This document shows positions 31,588 to 44,289 of a stretch of 64,000 nt of DNA, in pieces. Numbering within the stretch: position 1 is the first letter of the stretch; each line of letters begins with the position of its first letter. Location: positions 782,757 to 846,756 of the forward strand of contig MU006099.1 of NCBI GenBank assembly GCA_010093705.1, written 5' to 3'. Origin of the DNA: Patellaria atrata CBS 101060 (taxonomy: Eukaryota; Ascomycota; Dothideomycetes; Patellariales; Patellariaceae). The notes under the pieces are model-generated. The model had not been told where the DNA came from. It did no database searches and saw nothing but the letters and a program-made list of their open reading frames with translations. A program made the position numbers and the translations under genes.

Positions 31588-34525
31588 TATAACTTATCTC
31601 TTCTTCTTGCTAAGATTGGCAGTCCTCGGTTGCTGTACACTTGCTATACTGCGCTCAGTGGACACTCAAGCTAAGACCTGGAAAACTGTTGAGTGTTGTA
31701 ATACGGTTTTGACATTGTACAGCTGGCAGTCCATTGCATTGTACAGTCTTATCCAGTACATACAGTGACAGGACCGTTTCCAGATACAAGCATACAGCAT
31801 TAGCCGCTTCGTATGCTCGTATCATATTCATGTATTATCTAAGCTAAGTGCTATCTTCCTTTATATTTGGTTTCCCATGGTAAAGAGTCCTTCTCTCGAT
31901 ACCCCTCTTTCTTTATTCCCAGATGTATTTTGCGGATCACCGGCCATACAAGTGCGCAACAACAAATTAGAAGACTATCTCCGTACTGATGCTCTCAAGA
32001 GGGAGTTCCCACCTCACTGTATGTAATTATTCACAGTGTACAATCGTCTGTGAGCTATATAACTCCTTAACTGTACATATAATGAAGAGTCGACTATTGA
32101 GAAATTAGAGTCTTGCGGGTGAGTCGGTAGTAAGTATGTCTGAATTTAATGGTTTGACATCATTCGGAACCACCCTTAGGGCTGTCTGACTTTGTCGTAG
32201 GCCTTTCGCTCCGACTACTCGGAGATCGTGACTTGGATCTCTCGCGTTTACTCATCGATGACTTCGTCATTTGGGTGATCCCACAATTCATACAAAGGCA
32301 TCCCACACAGAAGCAATGCGCTTCGGTTTTGTAGACCGATGGTCAGTACAGGACGTCAGCCCTTCCTCTTACTGATCTCCTTGAAGAGCTTGATTCGATT
32401 CGAGGGCCGAAAGTCGACGCTATTGAACTCGGTGGCGGGGCTGAGTGCTGGTTCAGCTTGATCAATACAAAGATAATTTTTTGATACTCCACATCATAGT
32501 GTTTCTATTGCCGGACTGTATATGGTCATTGATCGACTCCAAAACCCGATACCCGTTGTAGAAACCTGTGCGAGATCCTCGTGACTAGTAAGGGGATCGC
32601 CTGGGCATGGAATTTACTGCAAGATCTGAAAGATATCGAACAAAGATTGCGGGAATCCCGTAGTTCGAAGGTCCGGCGCGTTCCCGAACCCTATCTGGGG
32701 ATGGCGTCTAGGTGTTGATAGTTGCATAGTTATCGGCACGGATCGCTTTGTTGACTTAACTTAGATTGGTAGACTCGTGATGGACCATACGATTATAAAG
32801 TCCGAGGATACGACCTGTCCGCCAGTCGAGGAACGAATTTCTACCCTCTGATCCCTGCGTCTATAAGGATATCTTGCTAGCGACACTTCTCGATTTCAGG
32901 ACATTGTTAATATCGCTCACATTCATTTAGTGTCTCACACTAGTATTCACATGATTTTAAGGGGTGGTCTGTTGGCCGTACAGTATAAGCTTTGTGATGT
33001 GGCCTTGATTGAATAGCACTGACGGTTGAAGTAAGTCATTGATACCGCTTTCTCAAGACGGTTCAGGACGACCGATTCGCAGGCTATCTGGTCAACACTC
33101 CGAGGAATGATATGAATTAGCCGTCTTTGCATTACACGTTGGGTCCTTATGACGATGATTCAATATCGAAAATGTTTGTTTCCCCCTCACGAGGAATCTC
33201 TAGGTACTATAGTTCTATATCCCCTCTTTAAGGAGACCATGACTCCACTATATAGGAAAACTGAGAACGTACGAGGTACTCGCAACCGTACGGACAACCT
33301 GACCAAATATACTTCTTTACTGTATGGTTGTCCCCCTGAGATCGTTTCGACTCTGCTGTACAGGGAAAAACGAAACATAACTAAGAACTACCGCTTGTCC
33401 GCATAACAAACTCCTTAGGCTATCACCCTGTCTACCTATAGTCTACGCATGGCGTCCGTTAACTTGCCAAATATATATATTTACTATTACTTCAACATAA
33501 AACGACTTGGAAGTGGGTGTATAGTAGGTGCATGGAGGCCGCGGCATTCTAAAAGAGGTCTTCGACTGCGCTATATAGCAAACGTCCAAGCGTACGGAGA
33601 CTCGTAGATTTCGAAACAACTTAATTGTATCCATAGCACCTATCTATGGTTACTTGCACTCTTCTCTCATCCAGTTTCGAATACTCTCTTCGTTACATCA
33701 TTTCTGTGCTTGTACTTGTACTTCAACCTCTTTCGACCGAATTCCACAACAAGGGCATAGGCACCTTAAGAAATCCTTCTATTACCTAAGTATTATACTG
33801 CCAAGATTTAATCCATGTCCCGTGCTAAAGCTCTTGGATAGGTTATCTAGACCATCAACCTTTCTATACTCTTCTCCAGTTTCCGAAATCTAGTGTGTTG
33901 CTCTCTTGGAAAGAACACGGACGAGAGACTAATAGTTGCAGTAATAACTTATCGTGGACACCGTAACGCACCTGCAAACGGTCTAAATGGGCAATCCCCT
34001 AAGATTTTCAGCAAGGGTAGAGTATAGATATCGAATGCACACCGCCCAGGATAGGGGGCAACAGAATAAGTCACAAAAAGGAGACATTTCAATATGACAT
34101 TCTGAATTATCTTCTCGCTGTACAGTGTCGCTAACTAGTCTGTCACTCCGTCTCCTCAAGGTGCATATCCTAGCCCAGTATATAAGACTTGAAAATAGAG
34201 GACTCAAATATGGTATTGTACACAGAGCTCCATTGAAGGAAAATCTCCCGGGAAAGATGAGAGATGTCGTGTTGGTCCCAGATCCAGAGTGGTAGGGACT
34301 TCATAGAACTCCAGAAATATAATTCCAAAATGGGAAGGCGGCCCGCTTTCATAAGGGATGCTCCTCATTCCAAAGACAGACAATTGATTAGGAGAATCCT
34401 CGCTATGCGCAGACCATTAAACAAAACCGCTGGATTCCAGCACATTATGAACGCCAAAACACAACATGCCTAATCGTTAGAACCGTGACAGCAGCAGTAA
34501 ACCGAGTTGGACATAACGTCTCGCA
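31588..34525. other. Gene-poor spacer with a decayed coding fragment
   Basis: A 2.9 kb region between the GH18-UBA stop and the stop of the Zds-like gene. Apart from the relic at 32170-32720 I see no gene. It is AT-rich in places (33440-33500) and contains several TGTACAG words (31730-31775, 33350, 34118). Longer frames here have no family signal. Confidence 0.55.
32170..32720 (-). pseudogene. Decayed protein-coding relic of unrecognised family
   Basis: On the minus strand, segments with protein-like composition appear in more than one frame and are interrupted by several stops. One segment reads FNSVDFRPSNRIKLFKEI; a later one reads VLTIGLQNRSALLLCGMPLY followed by ELWDHPNDEVIDE; an upstream one in another frame includes SINDHIQSGNRNTMMWSI. 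I do not recognise the family. The fragment could be a broken host gene or part of an unidentified old element; several breaks are present, so it is not expected to be functional. Confidence 0.45.
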
Positions 34526-37500
34526 TCACCACATATCGTCGTCCTTTGCGTCGTTACCGCCGTCGTCATCAAATGAAGAGCGCTGGTAGAAGCCATCCTG
34601 ATGCTTTGCCGCCGGTTGACCAAGATAATTCTGCCCGCTTGAAACGCTGTATCCACCGCTGGACTTGCCGCGTCGAGACTGGGCCGACGAATGGGCATAT
34701 TGTGACGACTGCGAGTCGGACGTATCGTCCTGGTTGGTATCATACTCTCCGTGTCCTTCCTGATCAGTAGAGGATTGGACAGTAGAGTGGTGAACGCCAT
34801 GGGCTGCTTTATCACCAGAACCTGCATCGTCGCGAGCTTGTTGCTATATTATGTCATTAGCGTACAGTTATAAATGCCATCTTTCCAATCAACTTACCTC
34901 CTGATACCTTTGATATTGTGAAAATTCTTCAGGCTGCTGCTGCTCTTTCTTGCGTTGCTGTGCAAGACGTTCTTGTTGTTTAGGTGTGGCGGATTGCCCA
35001 ATTTGCACTTGGGGATGCATTTGCTGGACCTTAGCTAGGTACGAGTACATGAAATTACTCAGCAAGACCTGAGAATAAAGCTCTCTTCTAGGATTGGCAA
35101 GTTTGAGGTGTGCCATTCGGTAGATTGCTCGTTCCTCCATGATCGAAAACCTGGTCCAGTTGTAGTCGATGTCTGGTTTAAGTACACGGGGAGGAGGTTC
35201 AGGAGAGAGGCCGCGCTGCGAGCTGCTCTTTTTGCCGCCCGAATCTCTATCACTCCTCTTCTTACCGCCAAAAAGGGAAGAGAATAGGCCGGAATCCTTC
35301 CCCTTACTTCCGTCACTACCAGTCGCCTTCCTGTTGCTTTCTTTTTTCCTTTCCTCTTCCAACCTAAAACTCTCGCGATTTATAACGACACTTTCTCGTC
35401 CTTTGGAGCCTCCATCAATTGACGACTGCAACACGTCTAGGCGTGTGTTATCGTGGACTTTTTCGGATGACCTGGAGAGCTTTAGCCTGCCTTTTCTTAC
35501 AGGCTCTTTCTCTTCTTTTTCTTTCCGTTCCCGTTCTTTTTCTTTTTCTTTCTCCTTATCCTCGCTACCCAGGAGCCATCCCCAACTCGTCTTCCGACCT
35601 GCACTATCAGATGCATCCTTCTTATCTTTTGACCTTCTTTGGGCTTGCTTGTCTTCCGAAAGGGTTGGAATGAGCGTTAAAGAATCAGTACGAGTGCTAT
35701 TTCCAGGGAGGGGAGAGGGATGGGTAACTATATCATCGAATGTCTGGCTGAGAGGGGCCTGATGCTGCAAAGGGGCCGTTAAGGGTTGTCTGTTCTGTGA
35801 ACGCGGTTGTGCAGCGTCTCGTGTAGGTACTGGATGCTGTACCGCAGATTGATTTTGATTGTATGAGGACTTTGACGATGTACGTGCAGGGAACTGTTGG
35901 TTATAAGTAACAGGGGTTCTTTGGGTTTCAGGAGGAGGTGTTTCAATGATCTGTGGAATAGGAGGATTATAACCAGGTAAGGGTGCTGTTGTCCGACCGT
36001 TGGACGCGATACGAGAATGAAACGCCCTCGGCTGAGGCGATCGCCTCTCCCCTGATTCTGACGGAGCAGTAATAGAGTCGACAGGTGGTACGGTATACGA
36101 TTGTTCCACAGTTATTGGAGGTGAGCGTTTTCGCCCTGGCCGAGAGAAATTCTCTGCCGACTCCCCCCTTGGTGGGATAGGCTCTGTATGTACTCTGGTT
36201 AGACCAAGGTGTGGTAGGTCCGGATGCGACGGAGCAATCGGTGATGTCGCTGGTGACTCTTCTGTGTCTGTCTCGACCTGACGTCCGGCCATTCGTTTAG
36301 AAAAGGGTACTCGTTCTCCTTTGCGTAGACTTCCTCTTCTATAGTTGGTACGCGTAGATCTCTTCAAAGATTGACCGGCCGGAGCAAGTGGCAGAATGGG
36401 CATATCTTCAGTTACTGGAACTTCCATTCCATCCTCAGAAGACCTCCGTGTCTGATCGATGCTGAGACGCCGAACGATAGAAGAAGGGTCGCTAATGAGA
36501 GATTCGAACTCTAAGATACTCGGATCTTTATGGCCTGCTAATGACCTTTTCTTCTCAAGTCTCTCAGCACCATCTTTGTACCCATTGGGCCCATCAATCT
36601 GTTTGGACAGCATCGACTTCTTCCTCCGCAGTCCACCGCCGGATCCTTGTCTGTCAACCCCTTCAGGTGACAATGTATCCTCCCCTCCAGACCTGCGCTT
36701 AATTTTCTCCACTTTGTCCTCTATAAAAGTCTTGAACTCCTTCGGCGCAAGTTCAGGGTGTAGCCTTGCTGGTACCCAGAATAGCCTGGAGGTGTCATTC
36801 TCATCGTCGGAGTGGGAAGGCGCTAGTGTGGGAATTGCAAACCCAGAGCTAAAGGATGGTAAATCAGGATCTGACGCATTGACGTCCATGGACATTCTTC
36901 TTATAGCCTGTAGATTGCTCAATTCCTGTGCGACAGCGGCGGGGCTTGATTCATAGTCAATGTCATTAAGCGGGAACTGCTGGCTAGCCGTTTCTGAGTG
37001 AGTCCGGGACAAAGTCGGAGGGGAACGAGAGATGTCTTCGCGTGGGAAGGAAGGGCTCCGTGAGGAGGGAATCTTTGGGGAGCCATTGGGAGAGTTCGTG
37101 GTTCGGTCATTGCTGGTCGATTCGCGTAGCTGTGAACCAGGAGACGGCCGATTGTTCAGACTTTGCAAACTAGCAACCTCGAATTTATCCCCCTGAGGCG
37201 ATGCTACGAAGCTCAAAGGTCGTTGCATACGGTTACTGGTCGGTTCATAATCTGCATCTCCGTACATATCTCCAATCGCTTCCGTGACATGGTGGTTGTC
37301 ATCACTGATTGAAATCTGGGGAACATGACCGCGCCTGGCCTGATATTTACGTTCTAACTCGCGCGCTCGCTGTGAACTCTGTAAAACCATGAAGTCGTTA
37401 GTAGTAGAAAGTAGAAAGTGGACTGGGGAAGGTGAGGGGGCGTTTGGTTGAAATATAACTCCGATTTTGAACCCCGTTTTATTTATGGCTAGTAGAGGCG

Positions 37501-37567
37501 AAGAATATGAACAGCTGATGTTCAAAGACCCCTAAATGGCTTAATAGATTGTCCAACTTACTTGCAT
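34526..37567 (-). CDS. ZDS1: Zds1/Zds2-like PP2A regulator
   Basis: Three exons by frame: 37567-37562 (only ATG CAA), 37378-34898 and 34843-34526; introns 183 and 54 nt; 934 aa. The Zds C-terminal domain lies near 738-790 (NWTRFSIMEERAIYRMAHLK, then LANPRRELYSQVLLSNFMYS). A second conserved block near 198-225 reads RLFWVPARLHPELAPKEF. Most of the rest is Ser/Pro/Arg-rich disorder, with a Lys/Glu run near 640. In yeast, Zds1/2 bind PP2A-Cdc55 and control its localisation, mitotic entry/exit and polarity; the same is inferred here. The C-terminus, encoded by the last exon, ends DDDMW. The 6-nt first coding exon is supported because no upstream ATG in other frames is compatible with the acceptor at 37379-37380 and the frame of the highly conserved HVTEAIG segment. 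Confidence 0.85.
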
Positions 37568-38973
37568 TGCGGAAGACGCTCGAGGAATGGATGTCCTCGT
37601 CGCACCGCTGCAACAATGGTGATAGGTTCACAGTCCGAGCCAGGTTCTCGAGGTGGGAAGAGCTCATCGAGTGAAAACGTACAGGAAGAGTTGAAAGAAG
37701 CAGAGAGGTTGCTTCATGCGGCAAAGAGATGCAAGTCGAGCAATAATCAAGAGTTCAAAGAGTTGCTGGTGTAAGTCGGGGTTTTGAGTGGGTAGGTAGT
37801 CGTATGCTTAGGTACAGTAGAGCAGTTATGCAAGCCCTAGCCGGGTCTATCTAACCTTCACTCTGTCAAGACAAAGGCATGACACTTTAAATGAAGAATT
37901 TTACTTATACTTAACTTCACGTGCCAACGAGTGGAAACTTCAGAGCTGTGTCTCATTCCATGGCAAGAACACATGTTCGAACTGAAGTCATCCAGAAATT
38001 CATTCATGATGAATGGTAAGTTTAATGTTTCTACTACAGTACTACTATACTACACTATAAGTCCTCATATTTTTATGGCCCCATTACTAAAATAATGACG
38101 AGTAAAACTAAAATTGAATACCAATCTATATATATACTGGTCATAGTTCTAGTCTACGATATCTATCTTTATTGTCATCTCCGTAGAGATACATCATAAA
38201 GATTGGCACAAGGGTATTCACACCAGCATTATGGCAGTGATATTCAACTGACACGGTGTGCAGTGCCATTCTGCTAAGCGCCAATTAAGCAGAAGGAAGT
38301 GGGTTTATGGAGTGCTTACTTGGATTATGGGCGAAGTTATCCTGAGAGACCAGTTGTGCGAACATCATAGATAATTTCCAAATCTTCGATGTTTGATAGC
38401 CCAACAGGCGAGTGGTTATTTAGTCCTCTGGTCAATTGATACGTAATTTGTTAGAGACGAGATCCCAGCTATCAAAAAGATCAACAAGATGACGGTCGAG
38501 TGACTCTTCACATAGTCACAATGTTACATATAGGACAAGAGGATGGTTTTTGGGGTGATCAACATAAGCGCCCTGGTCATGACTGTTGCCCGTCACGCCT
38601 CAAGCAATAGCTCTGGGTGTCCGGCCCCAAGACATCACAATAGCCGCCTTACTAGACTCCAACATACAAGACTCACTTTTAGTCGTTGGAGCCAACTCGA
38701 ATATCCCTATGATAAGTAAGTATAGCTGCTATGCATTTTACGACCATGGCGTCGGTGACTCCGTCGACTTATAGGGAATGAGGTAGAATGCTTTTGTCGA
38801 GCGAGCATCAACCCTCGTTGACCCTAACTACTCTAAGTTTCTAAGTGGAAATGCTCGCTCCTCAAATATGTTTAAAATGTTTGAGATCAGCGCGTTAAGT
38901 GGAATCATATCTGCTCATGGTTCACGTGAAAGCATGGACGCTTCTTAGCGACAACATGCATCCTATGGTTTTT
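37568..38973. other. Spacer with the ZDS promoter, no gene seen
   Basis: The 1.4 kb region lies between the ZDS start (37567, reading left) and the GEM1 stop (38974). The first few hundred bases should hold the ZDS promoter; the far end holds the GEM1 3' UTR. Frames near 37562-37774 and 38586-38774 lack family similarity. Confidence 0.6.
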
Positions 38974-40973
38974 TCACGCTGGTCCGCTCAGATTCTTTTT
39001 CCAAACGTAGGCAAGAGTGACTGCGGCACAGAGGCTAACGCCTATCGCCAGATACATGGTCGTATAGTCAACGGGCTCCTCGTCAGACTTTGGAAACGCG
39101 GTTGAAGGGTGAGTAGCACACTCTGCTAGCTAAAACAATCATTAAGTAGCCATAGCACAGGTTCTGATGTGGAATCGATCACTTACGTGCACAAATAGCT
39201 CAGAGATACTGCTCCATGTAGCGCTTACGTGTAATGGAGCTGCCATATTCAGAGCATTCGTATACTCATCAGGTTGTTGCTCGCACCGCTGAGTCGTCCT
39301 ATCCTGATCTGCTTTTAGAGCAATGTATACTGCCGGGATTTGATCTAGCTGCGGATACTTCTTTCGCAAGTCGACAATATGAGAGAAACTGTCTGGGTCA
39401 CTTGAATCGTAAGTGTAACAGAGGAGATCGCATGCGTCAAGTTTCGCCTGGTTTTCCAAAATTGCTGATTCGAGCTCTCCTAGTTCCTCGAGGATAAGAT
39501 AAACCTGTTTGCCGCCCTGTAGTTCAACGCTATTAACGGCTGATCGCGGTTTTATGGTGGGCGAATATGTAGAGTTGAATGGACGGTTGAGTAGAGCAGA
39601 GAGCAGCATGCTCTTTCCGCTTCCTCTGGAGCCGATGACATAGCATAAGATTACATTCCGTTCTACCCTTCCAGGCTTGTTACGTCTTTTCCGCGCTTTT
39701 GTGACCTTTAGTGCTGCTGTGGTTCCCCCTTTATCCAGGCTCTCGAAGCCGAGAAATGCAAGATATTCCAAGGTGGTCTTTGGTTCTTCAAAGGTAGTCA
39801 TACTCCATTGAGCAAGCCACCCTTGGAGCGTGATATGGCCTGCTTCATTGCGCACAGTACAGGATGGAAAGGATGAATCAAGCCAAGAAGACGGAAGGCC
39901 GGGAGTAGGGGCAAATAACGCTGCCAGTTCCGAATCGTTTAATCCACCATCGTTATCTTTATCGAAAAGAAGGAACAAATCGACGAAAAATCGGTAACCG
40001 GCAGGGCTGAGTTCAGCGGATGAAAACTGGGGTACTTCGAACTTGGGATGCAAAAAACTGTCTTTAAGACTGAGACTATCAGTATATTGGAACTTTCTCA
40101 AAATGATCCACACCGTCTCGTGCCGGCCTTTTTCGGCAAAGATTTTGTTAAGATGGATGAAGCCATTCTCATCTATTCCCCTCTCCGATGCGGACTCTTG
40201 GGCCCATTTTTGGATGGACGTTTTGATGTTCGAGAGGTCATCATCCGAAAGTGGTTTATCAAAGCACTTCTTCTGAAAGTCATGAATCTCTTTATCATTA
40301 AGATAGCCGTCCTGATCTTTGTCACATAAAAAAAAGACGCGCTGTAGGGCTGCAATTGCTGCAGGTTTTAAGGTAGCTTCCTTGGAATCATAAAGGGGCG
40401 CTATCGGATGGGTCACGGCCTTTTGACAGAGGAAGAATGCTTCATTGATGTTGTGATGCTCTTTGGCACTTGTGCGAATACACGAATCAATCTCTTTGAA
40501 TTCGTTCATGACTGGCAACATCTCGTCTGCCACCACTTGAGCGGTTGAACCATTATTCCGTAGATCTGACTTATTTGCGCATAGAACAACGGGTATGTTT
40601 ACTCCAAGGGACCTGAAGTATGGCATCCAGAACAAGGCCACCCTCTCATAGCTATAATGATCGGAATATACCAGGAGAATGACATTAGCTTTACGAAGCT
40701 CTTTTCGCAAGTTGTTCCGTTCCAGGGGTAAGGCAGAGGTATCTATGATAGTTGTTGTGACATTGTCTGGGGTACCAAGCGTTGGCGGGAGCGTTATAGG
40801 CGGAAGGACGGGTTGGATTTTATTGTTGATGAAGGTGTCCTTTACCAATCCTGTGATGATCGAGGACTTTCCAACTTCGATATCACCACATACACAAATT
40901 CGAACTAAAGCCAATGCACGTCAGTCGATCTATCCAATAGCGAAGGGGAATTCAAAGGGATACCTGTAGCCAT
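38974..40973 (-). CDS. GEM1: Mitochondrial Rho GTPase Miro/Gem1
   Basis: Three exons: 40973-40964 (MAT plus one base), 40904-39187 and 39129-38974; introns 59 and 57 nt; 627 aa. The first GTPase domain has [19 protein letters not shown] and LCANKSD. Two EF-hands follow: [16 protein letters not shown] and [16 protein letters not shown]. The second GTPase domain has [19 protein letters not shown]. The last exon adds a single C-terminal membrane anchor ([18 protein letters not shown]) with a short basic tail, fitting the outer mitochondrial membrane. Gem1/Miro governs mitochondrial shape and inheritance and regulates ER-mitochondria contacts (ERMES) in yeast. Without the last exon the anchor is lost, so the splice at 39130-39186 is functionally decisive. 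Length matches fungal Gem1 (about 630). Confidence 0.95.
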
Positions 40974-41878
40974 CGTAAACTCCTCTTATTCGCATCATGC
41001 ACACGGAGCAAAAGAGGCTCTCAAAGAGGTAGATAGAGAAGATGCAGGGAAGAATTACTTGCAGTAGGTAGGTGTAGAGATATTTATTGCACTTGCTGAG
41101 GTGTACTCTGTATCCTTACAGTAAATTATGGCGACCGCCCGTGGAGGAAGTTTGGGTGGGTAATAATACTGTGATGGACGGGGACCGGTTTACCGCAGCT
41201 TGCGCCGACAACTGGTGGGGAAGTACTGAGGCGTACTGTACCGGAATACAACCTTAATAAGTCGTTCTATACATACTCGTCGAGTAGTTCCAGGTTGATT
41301 GAGCCGCGAGCCTGGTAAAGGAGAAGTGAAGCTGTCAACAGACCGGTCGGCTGGTTGATTGTGCGTATACCCCTTGAAATTTGAAATCGTAGGATACTGT
41401 ATGGGCGCATAGTGGGCAGTGTCATCATTTGGTTTTTGAACAACCTCGCCGGTCCACCTCAGTGCCTTGAGGTTTCCAGGAAGACTTTTTATGAAGAGAT
41501 AAAGCAAACACGGGAATTCTCAAATTTATTTTTTCAGAATTCCTGACCCTGCATGCCGTACAGTACAGTAGTCGATAGTTCTACCTCATTTTAGTCCCGG
41601 CCGCTCTTCGCCGTATGAATCGTGGGATGGGCCACATGTTGGTCAATACTGAAGCCGCCAGAGCATTATTTGAATAACTACCCCAACTTCCCCAAGTTTC
41701 AATTGCGGCAAACCGTCTCCCTACCCCACAATCTCAAATCTCTCTTAGATCTTACGCTGGCACTCTTTCAAGTTGCTGTTCGGAAGTAGTCACCTCGAAC
41801 TCCTCCTTCTCTGGCGCTCGGATTACCGTCTGAGGTTGCTCTATCATAATAGCGGTTGGCGGTTGTGACAGATGCGCG
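40974..41878. promoter_or_regulatory. Divergent spacer between GEM1 and creC
   Basis: A 905-bp head-to-head spacer that should contain both promoters. TACAGTA-type words occur near 41110-41120, 41225-41240 and 41560-41570. CCCCAC/CTCTCC-like pyrimidine stretches near 41700-41750 may belong to the creC leader. No CreA-type site cluster could be established by eye, and no coding frame is convincing. Confidence 0.5.
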
Positions 41879-44289
41879 ATGTTGTAAGTGCTGCAGCCAG
41901 CGGCGGTCCCGTCTTGTCAGTCCTGATATGGAAAACCGCTGACTTTGCGCTGATAACGCGCGCAACAGTGTCCTTCCTCCACCACCGAGATATCCTTCCG
42001 GCGCATATCAAGGCGGCGCTCCCGGTACAGGTCTGATCGAGACCAACAATGTGCTATCGCACCCAACCGGCCCGGAACAACAGCTTGTTGTAGGCGAAGG
42101 TATATTTTTGCATATGCATCTGAGTATCCTCCTTATGACGTGCCATGGTAGGGACGTATATCCTTCGAGATAGTTTGCAGCTTGCGACTCCACCACCCCA
42201 TCCGTCCGAAGCTCCCATTCATAATCCAAATCCGTTAGCTACCACCTTATCACCTCCTTCAGCCGGCACAAAGCTCTCTCTTACGGTTATTTCGCCGCGA
42301 CACACCTCCTTGAAGCGATTGTATCATCTTGACTCGGCCAATGGTACAAGATCGGCGATACCTCCAAGCATACAAGAAAGCTCGAACGAGACGCAGAGCC
42401 TTGGTAGTGACAGCTCCCAGCACAGAGCAAATGGCACCAATGGATTCGACCATACCGACGAGCGGACACCTGTCTTTGGCGAAGGGAATCCTTCACTCGC
42501 TCTCGCAAATGCTAAAGATAGTAAAGATGCACAAAAAAAGAGAAAGCCTAAAGGAAACATTATCAAGAGCAATTCGTCCTTCGTCTCCCGAGTCATCCCT
42601 CATGAGGCTCTTCCAAAAAGATTGCAAGAACGCAATCTAGAGGGATTATTTGCTTTTGCCAACATCAATAGAGCTGTTCAATGGCTTGATCTGTCCTCGT
42701 CAATCAAGGTAGACCATGCTGATACCAAGCGATAGTGCCAGTTCACTCATATATATCATAGGAGGAAAATTTGACGAAGATTTTGTTCACAAAAGCACAC
42801 GCGTTATGTCATGATGTCAATCCGATCACCAAGAGCTCTAATCACATGGATGTAGTCTTGGGATTTTCAACGGGCGATATTATTTGGTATGAACCCATGT
42901 CCCAAAAATATGCTCGCCTGAATAAGAATGTAAGGAGAATTGCATAACGTTTTGCCAGCAAGTGACTAATAGTGTGCAGAGCGCAATAAATGGATCCGCG
43001 GTAGCAGAAGTTATTTGGTTACCGAATTCTGAAAACCTGTTCATAGCAGCGCACATGGACGGAGCTATAGTCGTATACGATAAGGAGAAAGAAGATGCGC
43101 CTTTTGCAGCCGAGGATACATCCAGCGAGGAACTCAATAGCACGGAGCGGAGATCGAAGCTGCAGATTCGAAAATCGGTACAGTCAAGAAACCAGAAAAC
43201 CAATCCGATCGCATACTGGAATGTATCTAATTCCAAGATAAACGGACTATCACTTTCCCCGGATGGTAGACATCTAGCGGTCGTTTCCGAAGACGGCTCA
43301 TTACGCATCATTGATTATCATACAGAAAAGTGAGTGAGGTTGTCCTTGGGACTTGAAATTCGGGCTAATGTTTTGCAGGATAAGGGATCTCTACACAAGT
43401 TATTATGGGGGCATGATGTGCGTGTGCTGGTCGCCAGACGGTAGATATATGGCGACAGGCGGACAGGATGACCTAGTATCAATATGGTCGCTGGAGGATA
43501 GTATGCTCGTGGCACGTTGTCAAGGGCACAATTCCTGGGTAACTGCAGTTGCATTCGATCCATGGCGGTGTGACGAAAGAAATTATCGGTTAGGTAGTGT
43601 TGGTGAGGATTGCAGGTTATTACTTTGGGATTTCAGTGTCGGCATGCTGCATCGGCCCAAACCAGTATGAATATGATCGACTTTCCAGTCCACATTTGGA
43701 CGAAATCGAGAGCTGACGGGTTCTTGTAGGCTTCAGTACGACAACGTGGCAGTATATCCTCTCACCTCCCGATACCTCGGAACAGAGCGGAAAGCTCAAC
43801 GTCGCGACTACGGTCAAACTCCAACCTCTCGGCGACGACTGTAGAGAAGGAGGAAATTATTCACGCAGTGGAGCCTCGGGCACGCACGGCGATGCTACCA
43901 CCTGTGCTGGTAAGTTTTCAACAAATTTTTCTTTTCTTTTTTAACATTAGTCTCTTCTGGCTCCCAAGCAGGCAACAAGTGTGTTAACTTATTTGACTCA
44001 GGCGAAAACGGTGGATGAACATCCGTTGTCATGGCTAGGCTTCGAGGAGGACTGTGTGATCACTTCCTGCAAAGAAGGTAGGTTATTCTCTCTTCTTTAT
44101 AGGTATTCCCGACTTCTGGGAACATTTCGAAACCCCCTACACGCTTCTAATCTGTGACTTTCCGGATGCCGCATTTTTCGGTGCTGACACCATTTCTCCA
44201 TGACAGGCCACATCAAGACTTGGGACCGGCCGAAAGAGGTAACTACAAGCAACGACGACCTCCCCTCCACATCAGGGAGTAATAGATGA
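41879..44289 (+). CDS. creC: WD40 protein CreC (deubiquitinase partner in carbon catabolite repression)
   Basis: Nine exons by frame: 41879-41883 (ATGTT only), 41969-42099, 42152-42708, 42762-42929, 42980-43329, 43379-43664, 43730-43909, 44002-44077 and 44207-44289; introns 49-129 nt; 611 aa. The N-terminus [13 protein letters not shown] and then [15 protein letters not shown] match CreC. WD40 repeats occupy most of the second half, for example [35 protein letters not shown] and [11 protein letters not shown]. The C-terminal block [17 protein letters not shown] is family-typical, ending with an HIKTWDRP strand. In Aspergillus, CreC stabilises the ubiquitin protease CreB; human WDR20 has the same kind of role with USP12/46. 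The 5-nt first exon splits the Phe codon between exons 1 and 2. Confidence 0.93.

Noticed and set aside
37479-37724. Alternative ZDS start beginning MSSSHLEN
   Set aside because: Its phase at the GTAAGT donor does not match the acceptor at 37379, whereas ATG CAA does.
37562-37774. Plus-strand frame beginning at the ZDS start
   Set aside because: Overlaps the ZDS leader on the opposite strand and shows only low-complexity Ser/Lys/Glu residues.
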